64,000 nucleotides of DNA from positions 1-64,000 of the forward strand of contig JAKPQQ010000215.1 in assembly GCA_029557215.1 (NCBI GenBank), in the 5' to 3' direction. A model generated the notes under the pieces. That model ran no database searches. It was not told the DNA's origin and saw only the letters and a list, made by a program, of their open reading frames with translations. This DNA is from Fibrobacterota bacterium. GTDB taxonomy: Bacteria; Fibrobacterota; Fibrobacteria; UBA5070. The position numbers and the translations under genes are program-made. Positions 56,433-64,000 of this stretch are shown piece after piece (position 1 is the stretch's first letter; each line of letters starts with the position of its first letter).

Positions 56433-57076
56433 AGAAGCTCCTTTGCCTGGTCGCGTTCGCCTTGGGTTCGTGCGCGCTCGACCGCGAAACCGGCACCGGC
56501 AGCCAGACCGGCAACTCCATCGTGTCGGGAAGGATCGCCACCGGCGACACTTCGCTGCCCACCGGAACGGAAATCCATATCCGGCCGCTGGGATGGACGC
56601 CTTCCCAGCCCACCGACACGACGCGGATCCGCACCGTCAAATCCGACGCCGAGGGCCGATTCGAATTCGTGGGCGTGCCTCCGGGCACCTACCGGCTGGA
56701 AGCCAAAAAAGCCAAGAAGGGCTGGAGCCGCACCGTCAAGGTGGCGCGGGACACCGCACTGGCACTTCCCACCGGAACCCTCGCCGCGCTGGGAGGCCTC
56801 CAGTGCCAGATCCGCATGTCGGATTCCACCCGCGGCGGCAGGGTCGAGCTCTACGGTCTGGACCTCTGGGACACGTTGCCCGCGATCGGAACCCCGCAGG
56901 TGGTCGCGAGCTTCCAGGAGGTCCCGGTCGGGACGCAGACGGTCAGGATCTGGTCCAAGACCATGTCCACGGTGCTGGCCGACATCCCGGTGCGGATCGG
57001 TCCCGACAGCGCGAGCACGGTGGAATACGACGGACGCAAGGTGGAAAACGTCGGCCCCGTGGAAGACGAGGACTGA
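56429..57076 (+). CDS. Lipoprotein with carboxypeptidase-regulatory-like domain
   Basis: 215 residues. A lipoprotein signal (LLCLVAFALGSC) is followed by a beta-sandwich domain with DAEGRFEFVGVPPGTYRLEA, the common carboxypeptidase-regulatory-like (Ig-like) pattern, and a second beta domain. Cotranslated with the TIGR02147 gene (ATGA overlap), which suggests the latter controls or partners with this lipoprotein. Confidence 0.8.
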   Translation: MKKLLCLVAFALGSCALDRETGTGSQTGNSIVSGRIATGDTSLPTGTEIHIRPLGWTPSQPTDTTRIRTVKSDAEGRFEFVGVPPGTYRLEAKKAKKGWSRTVKVARDTALALPTGTLAALGGLQCQIRMSDSTRGGRVELYGLDLWDTLPAIGTPQVVASFQEVPVGTQTVRIWSKTMSTVLADIPVRIGPDSASTVEYDGRKVENVGPVEDED

Positions 57077-57083
57077 ACCGGGG

Positions 57084-58139
57084 TCACGGATCCAGGGGAA
57101 CGAAGTCCGGGTAGGCCGTGCGGCCCGGTTCCTTGATCCAGACCGCGGCGGTGTCGCCCACCTCGGAAAGCTCCCACGAAAGCCCGCCCGTCCCGGGGCG
57201 CAGCATCGCCGATTTCTCGTTCTTGTCCACCCACGACCACTGCGTGTACGACACTTTCTGGTGGGGGCTCGTGTTCAGGAACTCCACGAACCGGCGCGAC
57301 CTGGCCCAGTCGATCCTGCCGTTTCCCGACGCCTCGGTGACGCTCCATTCGGTGGCGAACACGGGCACCTTCTCCAGCACGCCCTTGAGGTCGTCGGCCA
57401 TGCCGTGGGTGGCCGCGTAGCCGTGGTAGGCGTACATGACGTTGCGGACGCTGTCGCCGGCGGCATCCACCGTCAACGGGTCTTCGGCGGCCTTGATGGT
57501 GCGCCGCGACCATTCGGGCGTGCCCACCACGATCACCGTGGACGAATCGTTGCGGCGGATGATCGGGATGATGGTCTTGGCGTAGGACTTGATTTCGTCC
57601 CAGCCGACGAACTTGGGTTCGTTGCAGATCTCGTAGATCACGTGGGGATCGCCCGCGAAATAACGGGAGGTCTTCTCCCAGAATCCGGAAGCCTCCTCCA
57701 GGTACTTGTTGGGGTCGTCCTCCATGTGCCAGTCGACGATCACGTAGACGCCGTTGTCGCGGGCCCATCCGGCGATCATGCGCATGCGCGCGTCCCACGA
57801 AGCCCCGCCCTTGGCGTATTCGAAGGCGGGCACGGGGATGCGCACCACGGTGGCGCCCATCTTGTCGACCATGAACGCCACGGCCGAGCTCTTGAGATTC
57901 TCCTCGTGCCAGTTGATCCAGAAGAACGACACGCCCCGCAACTGCACGGGCACGCCCGACGCGTCGGACAATTGCCGTCCGATCACCCGGAGCTTGCCGT
58001 GCTTGGCCACCAATCCCTCCGGTACGGGCTTGGCGTTGGAATGGAAGACGCCCGCGCACCCTCCCAGGAACACCAGGGCGGCGGCGAACGCGAGCGGGCG
58101 CTTCAGCGGTCGCCTTTCCAGATCTGCCAAAGCACCCAT
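57084..58139 (-). CDS. GH5 cellulase-type lipoprotein
   Basis: Up to 351 residues. A lipoprotein signal (PLAFAAALVFLGGC) leads into a GH5 barrel: QLRGVSFFWINW, the NEP motif (EICNEPKF, acid/base Glu) and VFATEWSVTE (nucleophile Glu). It would hydrolyse beta-glucan at the cell surface. The ATG at 58139 lies inside an overlapping 42-codon membrane ORF; a CTG at 58106, with GGAAAGG seven bases upstream and overlapping that ORF's stop, fits the lipoprotein signal better and may be the true start. It is convergent with the TIGR02147/lipoprotein pair, 7 bp apart. Confidence 0.85.
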   Translation of the reverse strand: MGALADLERRPLKRPLAFAAALVFLGGCAGVFHSNAKPVPEGLVAKHGKLRVIGRQLSDASGVPVQLRGVSFFWINWHEENLKSSAVAFMVDKMGATVVRIPVPAFEYAKGGASWDARMRMIAGWARDNGVYVIVDWHMEDDPNKYLEEASGFWEKTSRYFAGDPHVIYEICNEPKFVGWDEIKSYAKTIIPIIRRNDSSTVIVVGTPEWSRRTIKAAEDPLTVDAAGDSVRNVMYAYHGYAATHGMADDLKGVLEKVPVFATEWSVTEASGNGRIDWARSRRFVEFLNTSPHQKVSYTQWSWVDKNEKSAMLRPGTGGLSWELSEVGDTAAVWIKEPGRTAYPDFVPLDP

Positions 58140-58231
58140 CCAAGCCAACCCAGGACGATGTTGAGGACCCAGAACGGTGCGGCCACGATCCAGGCCGCAG
58201 TGGTCATGTTTTTGGCGAGTTCGTCGAACAT
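58103..58231 (-). CDS. Small Trp-rich membrane protein, 42 residues
   Basis: Too short for most gene finders. MFDELAKNM, then a hydrophobic helix with five Trp (APFWVLNIVLGWLGWVLWQI) and a basic end KGDR. It overlaps the start of the GH5 gene and its TGA overlaps a CTG in that gene's frame (CTGA), the same pattern as other coupled pairs in this window. I recognise no family. Confidence 0.55.
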   Translation of the reverse strand: MFDELAKNMTTAAWIVAAPFWVLNIVLGWLGWVLWQIWKGDR

Positions 58232-58263
58232 CCGCCCTATCTAAACCAAACCAACGCATTCGG

Positions 58264-60738
58264 TCAATCCCTCGGTACCGTGTCGGCTCCGGACGAATCC
58301 GGCCAGAACTTCGAATCGCTGCCTTCGGGCGCATCCGCGAGGGCCGTTTCGATCGCCTTTAGTAGCCGTTGCGCCTGCACGGGTTTCGCCACGATCGTCT
58401 CGACCCCCGAATCGCCGGGGTCGTCGGCCAGCCCCACCACCGGGACCACCACCCCGCACCGCTTGATCAGGGGCTTCCATGCGTCGTCGTCCAGGTCCAC
58501 GACCACTAGGTCGCACTCCCCGGCGTCGACATGGGCGATGGCTTCGCGAGGATCCCGAACCTCCACCGGCACCAGGCCCAGGCGTTCGACCATGCTCGTG
58601 ACCATCCCCCGCAGGACGATTCCCGTCACCGCGACCGCGACCCTCGCCTTGGGGATCGCGAGCGTCTCGATGCCCTTGGCGATCGCGGCCGGTCCCGCCG
58701 GAAGCGCGACCACCTCGGCGCGGAACGCCACCAGATGGATGCGCAGATCCCGGACGTGTTCGGGTTCGGAGAGCACCAGAAGATTCGCGGCCGGCGGCAG
58801 GAGGCCGAGTTCGTTCCGCTCCATCAGGGCCGCCGAGTCCAGGACCACCACATGGCTGGTGCCGTAGGCGTGCCGGCCCGATCCCGGTTCCACCACCTCG
58901 CCGACCAGGTTCATCTGCCACAGGATCTTCTGCACGAATTCGCGCAGCCTCGCGTCGCAGAGCAGGAGTCGGATCCGGATGTTGCGGCGGGTCGCGAGGG
59001 CGCCCACGATCGGCTTGCGATCCACGACCGGCGCTTCGAACTCGAAATGGAACCGGGAGCCTTCGCCAAGTCGGCTTTCCACCTGGATCTCCGATCCGGC
59101 GGCCCGCACGATCCGGCTCGCGATGGTCAGACCAAGCCCCGTTCCGCCGTAGCGCACCGCGGTCTCGGACGTCGCCTGCTCGAACGGCTCGAAGATCGCC
59201 TCCAGGCGATCGGGCGGGATCCCGGCGCCGGTGTCCACGACCTCGAGCCGGATCCGCGCGCGTCCGTCCCGCTGCGAAACCAGGCCGAGCGAAACATCCA
59301 CGCCGCCGACCTGGGTGAACTTGATCGCGTTGCCCACGAGGTTGTTGAGCACCTGCCGAAGTCGCGCCGCGTCCAGGCGCACCAGCGACGGGAGCGCCGG
59401 ATCGATCCACACGTCCAGCCGGACGTTTTTCTTGACCGCCACCTGCGAAAGCACCCGCAGAGGATCCACCACCGCGGATTCCAGATCGACCTCGTCGGGC
59501 ACCAGTTCCACGACGCCCTTTTCCAGGCGCGCGTATTCCAGCACGCCGTTGATGGTCTCCAGAAGCCCCAGCGCCGCCCCGCGCGAAAGTTCCAGGGCTT
59601 CGCGGGTCTCGGCGTCGTGGTCGGACTTCAAGACGAATTCCGTCAAACCGATCACGCCGTTGAGCGGCGTGCGCAGCTCGTGGGTCATGGAGGCCAGGAA
59701 GTTCACGCGGGCGCGTTCGGCGGCGTTCGCCCGTTCCAGGGCCGTGGCGAGGTCGGCCTGGGTGGAACGCATGGCCGCGACCATCTCGTCGATGCGCCTG
59801 GACAGCATCCCGATCTCGTCGTCCTTGGGATCGCCGACGGCCGGGGCGGTGATGCCCTCCTCCCGGATCCTCTGGACGCCGCGGGTCAGGCGCATGAGCC
59901 GGAACAGCACCATGCGCTCCAGCAGGAACAAGGCGAGCACCACGAACGACACCGACGCGCCGGCGAAGTGGAACAGGAAGTCGAACGAGGCCTTGTCGCC
60001 CAGCGCGTACAGCGGACGTCCGAGCCCCAACGCCAGGAAGACGTCGCCTCCATCGACGGGTTCCAGCCGCACCCGGAGCACCACGCTGTCGCGATGCACG
60101 AGCTCGACGCCGAAGGGAGCCCCCCGGAGATCGGCCGCGGAATCGATCCAGACGTCGCACTGGATGTCGGTGGCCAGTCCGTCCAGCAGTTCGCGGTCCA
60201 CCTCGCGAGCCATGGCGAGCCAACCGCGCCGCGGACCGAATCCGTCGGAATTCCTGACCTCGCGGATGGACGCGAACACGAGTCCGGAATCCGTTCCCAT
60301 GAGCCCCGTCCAGGGATACCTCCCCTGGGAGATCTGTTCCCGCAACCTGGACTCGAGATCGTCGCCTCGGACGACCGACGCGGGAAGCGCGCCCCTGACG
60401 GAAAGCGACGTGTCCCAGTAGACCAGGAGATCCTCGCCCAGGATCGAAAGCGTGGAGTCGCCCAGATTGGACTTCTCGAAGTCCGCTCCACCCTCCGCCA
60501 GCCACCGGGCCGCGGCGTCCCACTCCGCCCAATCCCGGGTCTTCATCTGCTCGGTGGCGGCGATCCGCTCGATCGCCCGGATCGAGCGACGGACCACCCG
60601 CGAGAACTCCTCCGATTCCAGTTCGTCGAACCCGGAACGGATCCGCTCGATTCCCAGCGCGCAGGCCAGCACGGCGAGCGTCGCGAACAAGGAGGCCGGC
60701 AGAGCCAAGGTCCTCCATCTCAGGCCGCCTCCGACCAT
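58264..60738 (-). CDS. CHASE4-type hybrid histidine kinase with two degenerate receivers
   Basis: 824 residues. Membrane helix near 8-28, an extracytoplasmic CHASE4-like domain (about 40-250: FSRVVRRSIRAIERIAATEQMKT, DWAEWDA), a second helix, HAMP, then HisKA with THELRTPLNG (His353) and a HATPase domain (NLVGNAIKF; GGTGLGLTIA). Two C-terminal receiver-like domains follow; each keeps one acidic residue (VVVLDS; LVVVDLDDD) but lacks the full acidic pair, so at least one is probably a pseudo-receiver. The regulator gene ends 1 bp upstream. Confidence 0.85.
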   Translation of the reverse strand: MVGGGLRWRTLALPASLFATLAVLACALGIERIRSGFDELESEEFSRVVRRSIRAIERIAATEQMKTRDWAEWDAAARWLAEGGADFEKSNLGDSTLSILGEDLLVYWDTSLSVRGALPASVVRGDDLESRLREQISQGRYPWTGLMGTDSGLVFASIREVRNSDGFGPRRGWLAMAREVDRELLDGLATDIQCDVWIDSAADLRGAPFGVELVHRDSVVLRVRLEPVDGGDVFLALGLGRPLYALGDKASFDFLFHFAGASVSFVVLALFLLERMVLFRLMRLTRGVQRIREEGITAPAVGDPKDDEIGMLSRRIDEMVAAMRSTQADLATALERANAAERARVNFLASMTHELRTPLNGVIGLTEFVLKSDHDAETREALELSRGAALGLLETINGVLEYARLEKGVVELVPDEVDLESAVVDPLRVLSQVAVKKNVRLDVWIDPALPSLVRLDAARLRQVLNNLVGNAIKFTQVGGVDVSLGLVSQRDGRARIRLEVVDTGAGIPPDRLEAIFEPFEQATSETAVRYGGTGLGLTIASRIVRAAGSEIQVESRLGEGSRFHFEFEAPVVDRKPIVGALATRRNIRIRLLLCDARLREFVQKILWQMNLVGEVVEPGSGRHAYGTSHVVVLDSAALMERNELGLLPPAANLLVLSEPEHVRDLRIHLVAFRAEVVALPAGPAAIAKGIETLAIPKARVAVAVTGIVLRGMVTSMVERLGLVPVEVRDPREAIAHVDAGECDLVVVDLDDDAWKPLIKRCGVVVPVVGLADDPGDSGVETIVAKPVQAQRLLKAIETALADAPEGSDSKFWPDSSGADTVPRD

Positions 60739-60739
60739 G

Positions 60740-61492
60740 TCACGCTCCCGACGAGACGGATTCCGTCCGGGCCGCGAGCTTCTCGCGCAGCCGATCCCGC
60801 TTTTCCGTCGCCGCCGACATCGCCTTGGCGGTCGACGCCAACGCCTGCCGGAACGCCTGCCAATCGCAGCTTCCCTGGGCCCTGAAGGCCTCCAGCAAGG
60901 CGGGCAGCGCGCCCTGCGCCAGCACCTGGGCGCCTTCGCGAAGCGCCATGGCCGCCTTCCCGGCGGCATCCTCCTTGGATGCGGGATCGGGACCGTTCCC
61001 GAAGACCGCCACCGCCTCCTGGACCAGCGCACGGAACGTGTCGAACAGCTCCTCGTACTTCTCCTGGCTCAGTCCCGTCTCTTCCAGGATCTGGAACTTG
61101 GAGCGCAGCGGCTGGTCGCTTCCCGGCGACTCGATCATGTACTGCCTCACCTTGGGCAGCAGGGTCTCTTCCCGGATGGGTTTCACGAGGTAGTGCTTGC
61201 ACCCCAAGCCGACGACCTTCCTCACCGTTTCGGCGTCAGAGATGCTCGTCATGATGATCACGGGGATCAGCTTCAGGCTCTCGTCGCGCGCCATCGCCTC
61301 CAGCAGCTGGTAGCCATCCATCTCGGGCATCATCAGATCCGAAAGCACGAGCTGGATGTCCTTGCGCACGGCAAGTTTTTCCAGCGCCTGTTTCCCGGTC
61401 TTGGCCTGGACGGTTTCCAGTCCGTGGGAATGCAGGAGCATTTCCAGCGTCCTGAGGCTGATTGGGTTGTCTTCGACGACCAGGATGCTCAT
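60740..61492 (-). CDS. Response regulator with C-terminal helical extension
   Basis: 250 residues. Receiver with VVEDNP, phospho-site Asp52 (SDLMMPEMDG) and the Lys in VKPI. The C-terminal ~120 residues are helical (coiled-coil-like, ending LREKLAARTESVSSGA), with no DNA-binding motif recognised. AAGGAG precedes ATG 61492. It is one base from the hybrid kinase gene and so its likely partner. Confidence 0.87.
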   Translation of the reverse strand: MSILVVEDNPISLRTLEMLLHSHGLETVQAKTGKQALEKLAVRKDIQLVLSDLMMPEMDGYQLLEAMARDESLKLIPVIIMTSISDAETVRKVVGLGCKHYLVKPIREETLLPKVRQYMIESPGSDQPLRSKFQILEETGLSQEKYEELFDTFRALVQEAVAVFGNGPDPASKEDAAGKAAMALREGAQVLAQGALPALLEAFRAQGSCDWQAFRQALASTAKAMSAATEKRDRLREKLAARTESVSSGA

Positions 61493-61585
61493 CGACGCTC
61501 CTTCGCGGAAACCCGATGATACCACGCTCGCCGGCAGGGGGTCAATCTCTTCGGGTCCGATCCCCCGAAGCCGCCGCCAAGCGGT

Positions 61586-62050
61586 TCATTTCCCGGTTCG
61601 GGCGGCCTTCCGTTCCTGGGCTTCCTGGTACAGGGCGTCCTCTTCGGGCGTGGTGGTCCGAAGCGGCGGCACCGGCGCCGGTCGATGGTCGGCACCCAGC
61701 GCCACGTACACCATCCTGGCCGTGTGGACCAGCTCCAGCGTGTCGGCGATGGGGTCTTCGTGGCTCACCTTCACCTCCACTTCCATGGAGGTGCGCCCCG
61801 CCCAGACCAGCCTGGCGTCGAACTGCAGCACGCTGCCCACGACCACGGGCCGGTGGAACACCATGCCTTCCACCGCGACGGTCACCACGGTGCGCCGCGA
61901 ATGGCGCGTGGCGGCCAGGCCGCCGTTCTCGTCGACCAGCTTCATGATCCAGCCGCCGTGCACGTGTCCCATGTGGTTGGCGTGTTCGGGCAGCATGAGC
62001 GCGTGGCTGGTCACCCGCGTGTCGGAGGGGGTCTTGGGAGCGAGCGTCAT
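61586..62050 (-). CDS. Acyl-CoA thioesterase (hotdog fold, YciA-like)
   Basis: 154 residues. MLPEHANHMGHVHGGWIMKLVDENGGLAA is the active-site region of YciA/BFIT-type acyl-CoA hydrolases. Cytoplasmic, general acyl-CoA hydrolysis. Its ATG overlaps the stop of the MetX-MetW gene (ATGA), so it is cotranslated with it, though no pathway link is obvious. Confidence 0.88.
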   Translation of the reverse strand: MTLAPKTPSDTRVTSHALMLPEHANHMGHVHGGWIMKLVDENGGLAATRHSRRTVVTVAVEGMVFHRPVVVGSVLQFDARLVWAGRTSMEVEVKVSHEDPIADTLELVHTARMVYVALGADHRPAPVPPLRTTTPEEDALYQEAQERKAARTGK

Positions 62051-63960
62051 TTTCCGTCCTTGCGCGCGATGCGCACGATGGCGCGGTCGGCGCCCAGGTT
62101 GCGAAGGCCGGCCTTCAGCAGCAGCCTTCCCACGAACGAATCGGCCTGCTCGCGGATCTCCAGGATCTCGATGCGGTTCTCGCGGCAGTAGGCCTGGAAA
62201 TCGTCGAGCGTGAACGGATGCAGGTTGGGGGTCTCGTACCACTCGAACGGCAGGTCCCGGGTCTTGGGCATGCGCCCCGAAAGCAGCACGGACAGCCGGG
62301 AGTTCCAGACCGCGAAGTTGGGGAAGCTCACGATGGCCTCGCGCCCCACGCGCAGGATCTCGCGCAGGAGTTCCGGGGGCCGCGCCACGACCTGCAGGGT
62401 CTGGTTGAGCACCACGTGGTCCCAGGCGCCGTCGGGGAGCCTCGACAGCGCGTCGACCGCGTCGCCCTGCAGCACCGACAATTCCCGTCCCAGCGACCCG
62501 ATCACGGCGTCCAGGTCGATGTCCAACCCTTCGCCGGTGCAGTTCCTGTCGCGGATCAGGTGGTCCAGCAGGCGGCCGTCGCCGCACCCGATGTCCAGCA
62601 CCCGCGAACCCGGACGGACCATCCCCGCGATGACCGCCTTGTCCTCGTCGAACTCCCAGCTCGGCGGGTCGGCCGGTGCGCGACCGGATTCCGTCGCGGC
62701 GCCGCGCTGCGAAAGGAACGCCGTGAGCACCCGGTCGAGCTGGTCGACCTCCAGCAGGAACCCGTCGTGCCCGTGCGGGCTGGCCAGTTCGCAGAAGCTC
62801 ACGGGCTTGCCCAGCTGCAGGAGCACCTCGGCCACCTGCCACGATTCCGACGCCGGGAACAACCAGTCGCTGGAAAGCGCCACCACCAGGAATCGGCAGC
62901 GGCTGCGCGAGAACGCCTCCTGCAGGCGCGTCTTGGCGGCGGCCTCCTTGGCGGCCCCGCGCGCGGCCTCGTCGGGGAGGGCCGCGAGGGTTTGGCGATC
63001 GGGATCGGGAGTGGCCCCGTAGCTGCGCGCCAGATCGAACCCGTCCATGGCCTGGGTGATGAACAGGTAGGCGTTGGCGTCGAAGCGCTGGACGAACTTG
63101 GTGCCCTGGTGCTCCAGGTACTTTTCCACCTCGAAGGCGGTGTGGAAGCGCTCGGGAGCGTCGTTTTCCCGCTGGCGGCGTCCGAACTTGCCGGCCATGC
63201 CTTCTGCCGACAGGTAGGTGATGTGCGCGATCTTGCGCGCCAGCGACAAGCCTTCCACCGGACCTTGGCCCGAAGCGTATTGCCCGTGCTCCCAACCCTT
63301 GTCGTTGAGGATCGCGTTGCGCCCCAGGATGTCGAACGCCAACGCCTGGGCCGAAAGGCTGGGGGCCGCCGCCACGCACACGCAGCGCTCCACGCGATCG
63401 GGGTGGCGCAGGCTCCATTCCAGCGCCTGCATGCCTCCCATGGAACCGCCGACCACCGCGTAGAGGTTCTTCACGCCGAGCTGGTCCAGCAAAAGCCTCT
63501 GCACTTCCACCATGTCGCCGATGGTGATGTCGGGGAAGTCGTAGCCCCAGGGCTTGCCGGTGGACGGATTGACGGACATGGGGCCCGTGGTCCCGGAACA
63601 CCCGCCCAGCATGGACGCGCAGACCACGAACCAGCGGCGCGTGTCCACCGTCTTGCCGGGCCCCACCATGTCGTCCCACCACCCCTTGGACTTGGCGTTC
63701 TCGAAGCTCCCGTGGAACCCCGCCACGTGGCAGTTGGCGGTCAACGGCGTGGTCACCAGGATCGCGTTGCCACCGTCGGGCGCGAGCGTGCCGTAGGTCT
63801 CGTAGGCGACTTCGATCTCGGGGATCGACTCGCCGCTTTCGGTGCGGAATCCGTCGGGGCCCAGCGCGAGCTTGGCGACGCGGGTCTCCACGACGCCCAC
63901 GGAGCGGCTGCGGTCGTAGGGTGCTCCATCCTTGACCCAGGTGGAATCGGCGATGTCCAA
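62047..63960 (-). CDS. metX: MetX-MetW fusion: homoserine O-acyltransferase joined to a methionine-biosynthesis methyltransferase-fold protein
   Basis: 637 residues. Residues about 20-410 are MetX: VAYETYG, GGSMGGMQALEW with catalytic Ser173, SDWLFP (Asp) and HGHDGFL (His). It acylates homoserine at the start of methionine synthesis. Residues about 435-637 are MetW: VLDIGCGDGRLL, LSRLPDGAWDHVVLNQTLQ, FPNFAVWNSRL and FEWYETPNLH, the full-length pattern of a protein normally encoded separately beside metX. The start is a TTG with GGGAGG eight bases upstream. The upstream gene on this strand is only a short fragment in this window. Confidence 0.9.
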   Translation of the reverse strand: MDIADSTWVKDGAPYDRSRSVGVVETRVAKLALGPDGFRTESGESIPEIEVAYETYGTLAPDGGNAILVTTPLTANCHVAGFHGSFENAKSKGWWDDMVGPGKTVDTRRWFVVCASMLGGCSGTTGPMSVNPSTGKPWGYDFPDITIGDMVEVQRLLLDQLGVKNLYAVVGGSMGGMQALEWSLRHPDRVERCVCVAAAPSLSAQALAFDILGRNAILNDKGWEHGQYASGQGPVEGLSLARKIAHITYLSAEGMAGKFGRRQRENDAPERFHTAFEVEKYLEHQGTKFVQRFDANAYLFITQAMDGFDLARSYGATPDPDRQTLAALPDEAARGAAKEAAAKTRLQEAFSRSRCRFLVVALSSDWLFPASESWQVAEVLLQLGKPVSFCELASPHGHDGFLLEVDQLDRVLTAFLSQRGAATESGRAPADPPSWEFDEDKAVIAGMVRPGSRVLDIGCGDGRLLDHLIRDRNCTGEGLDIDLDAVIGSLGRELSVLQGDAVDALSRLPDGAWDHVVLNQTLQVVARPPELLREILRVGREAIVSFPNFAVWNSRLSVLLSGRMPKTRDLPFEWYETPNLHPFTLDDFQAYCRENRIEILEIREQADSFVGRLLLKAGLRNLGADRAIVRIARKDGK

Positions 63961-63963
63961 AGT

Positions 63964-64000
63964 TCAGGCCTCCCTGGCCAGGTTCGTGCGCAGCATCCAG
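63964..64000 (-). CDS. 3' end of an upstream gene, truncated by the window
   Basis: The last residues read WMLRTNLAREA before a TGA at 63964-63966, immediately upstream of the metX gene on the same strand. Too short to identify. Confidence 0.4.
   Translation of the reverse strand, partial: WMLRTNLAREA

Noticed and set aside
62047-64000. SAM or methionine riboswitch controlling metX
   Set aside because: The gene starts 4 bp from the window-internal end of an upstream gene; no leader is present here, and any switch would be outside the window.

Overview
The window is 64 kb of high-GC bacterial chromosome and looks like a member of the Fibrobacterota. The clearest hint is a TIGR02147-type protein (55590-56432), a family known as a large paralogous set in Fibrobacter, paired with a small lipoprotein. 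Supporting hints are the secreted polysaccharide-degrading enzymes with C-terminal beta domains, the PEGA and PorV-like envelope proteins, and a futalosine-type menaquinone pathway. No plasmid, phage or integrase genes are visible. The species assignment is an inference; the gene calls are not.

Layout. 1-9.6 kb is a secreted carbohydrate block: a polysaccharide deacetylase, a two-domain expansin-like protein, a GH5 endoglucanase with a carbohydrate-binding module, and a convergent GH43 enzyme with two ricin-type trefoils. The deacetylase/expansin pair is bracketed by two direct copies (233-504 and 3478-3750) of a ~272-nt element. Its hairpins keep their pairing while the bases change, so it is a structured RNA, and it resembles the HEARO/omega-RNA of IscB elements. 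No IscB or TnpB gene is present. 9.6-15.6 kb holds a thioesterase, a GAF-GAF hybrid histidine kinase translationally coupled to a single-domain response regulator, and a lipoprotein/outer-membrane-barrel pair. 15.6-22.3 kb is a minus-strand run: FAD dehydrogenase, HAD phosphatase, long-form IspG, UbiE-type methyltransferase and a UbiD-type decarboxylase.

22.3-31.1 kb carries housekeeping and accessory singles: MFS transporter, orphan DNA methyltransferase, GlgB, an inositol-monophosphatase-family enzyme, Fe-SOD, a nucleotidyltransferase-like protein, DUF2809, an M28 peptidase and a spermidine-synthase-like protein. 31.2-36.2 kb is a three-gene plus-strand block: an unrecognised protein, a UPF1/DNA2-like SF1 helicase, and a UvrD-like SF1 helicase with a degenerate NERD-like N-terminus. 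36.3-44.4 kb holds RdgB, a secreted metalloprotease with beta-propeller-like repeats, a PDZ-containing membrane kinase with its LuxR-type regulator, and a lone ATPase/PD-(D/E)XK protein. 44.4-46.8 kb has a partial duplication of the 3' end of lepA interrupted by a small inverted-repeat element, followed by lepA itself.

46.9-64 kb holds a secreted protease, murI, tRNA-Arg(CCG), and a 1005-residue STAS protein whose disordered linker carries six DSW motifs before a membrane segment and two PEGA domains. After it come a Minf_1886 protein, mqnA, a probable aminodeoxyfutalosine deaminase, the TIGR02147/lipoprotein pair, a GH5 lipoprotein preceded by an overlapping 42-codon membrane ORF, a CHASE4-type hybrid kinase with its regulator, a thioesterase, and a MetX-MetW fusion.

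Functional threads. (1) Plant cell-wall attack: expansin, GH5 (two), GH43 and deacetylase. (2) Menaquinone by the futalosine route, split between 53.4-55.4 kb (MqnA, deaminase) and 19.8-22.3 kb (decarboxylase, methyltransferase). (3) Three two-component pairs, all in compact or overlapping arrangements. (4) Extensive translational coupling, including TTG, GTG and possibly CTG starts overlapping upstream stop codons. Intergenic regions are rich in short GC palindromes of the CCCTCCCT-nnn-AGGGAGGG type.
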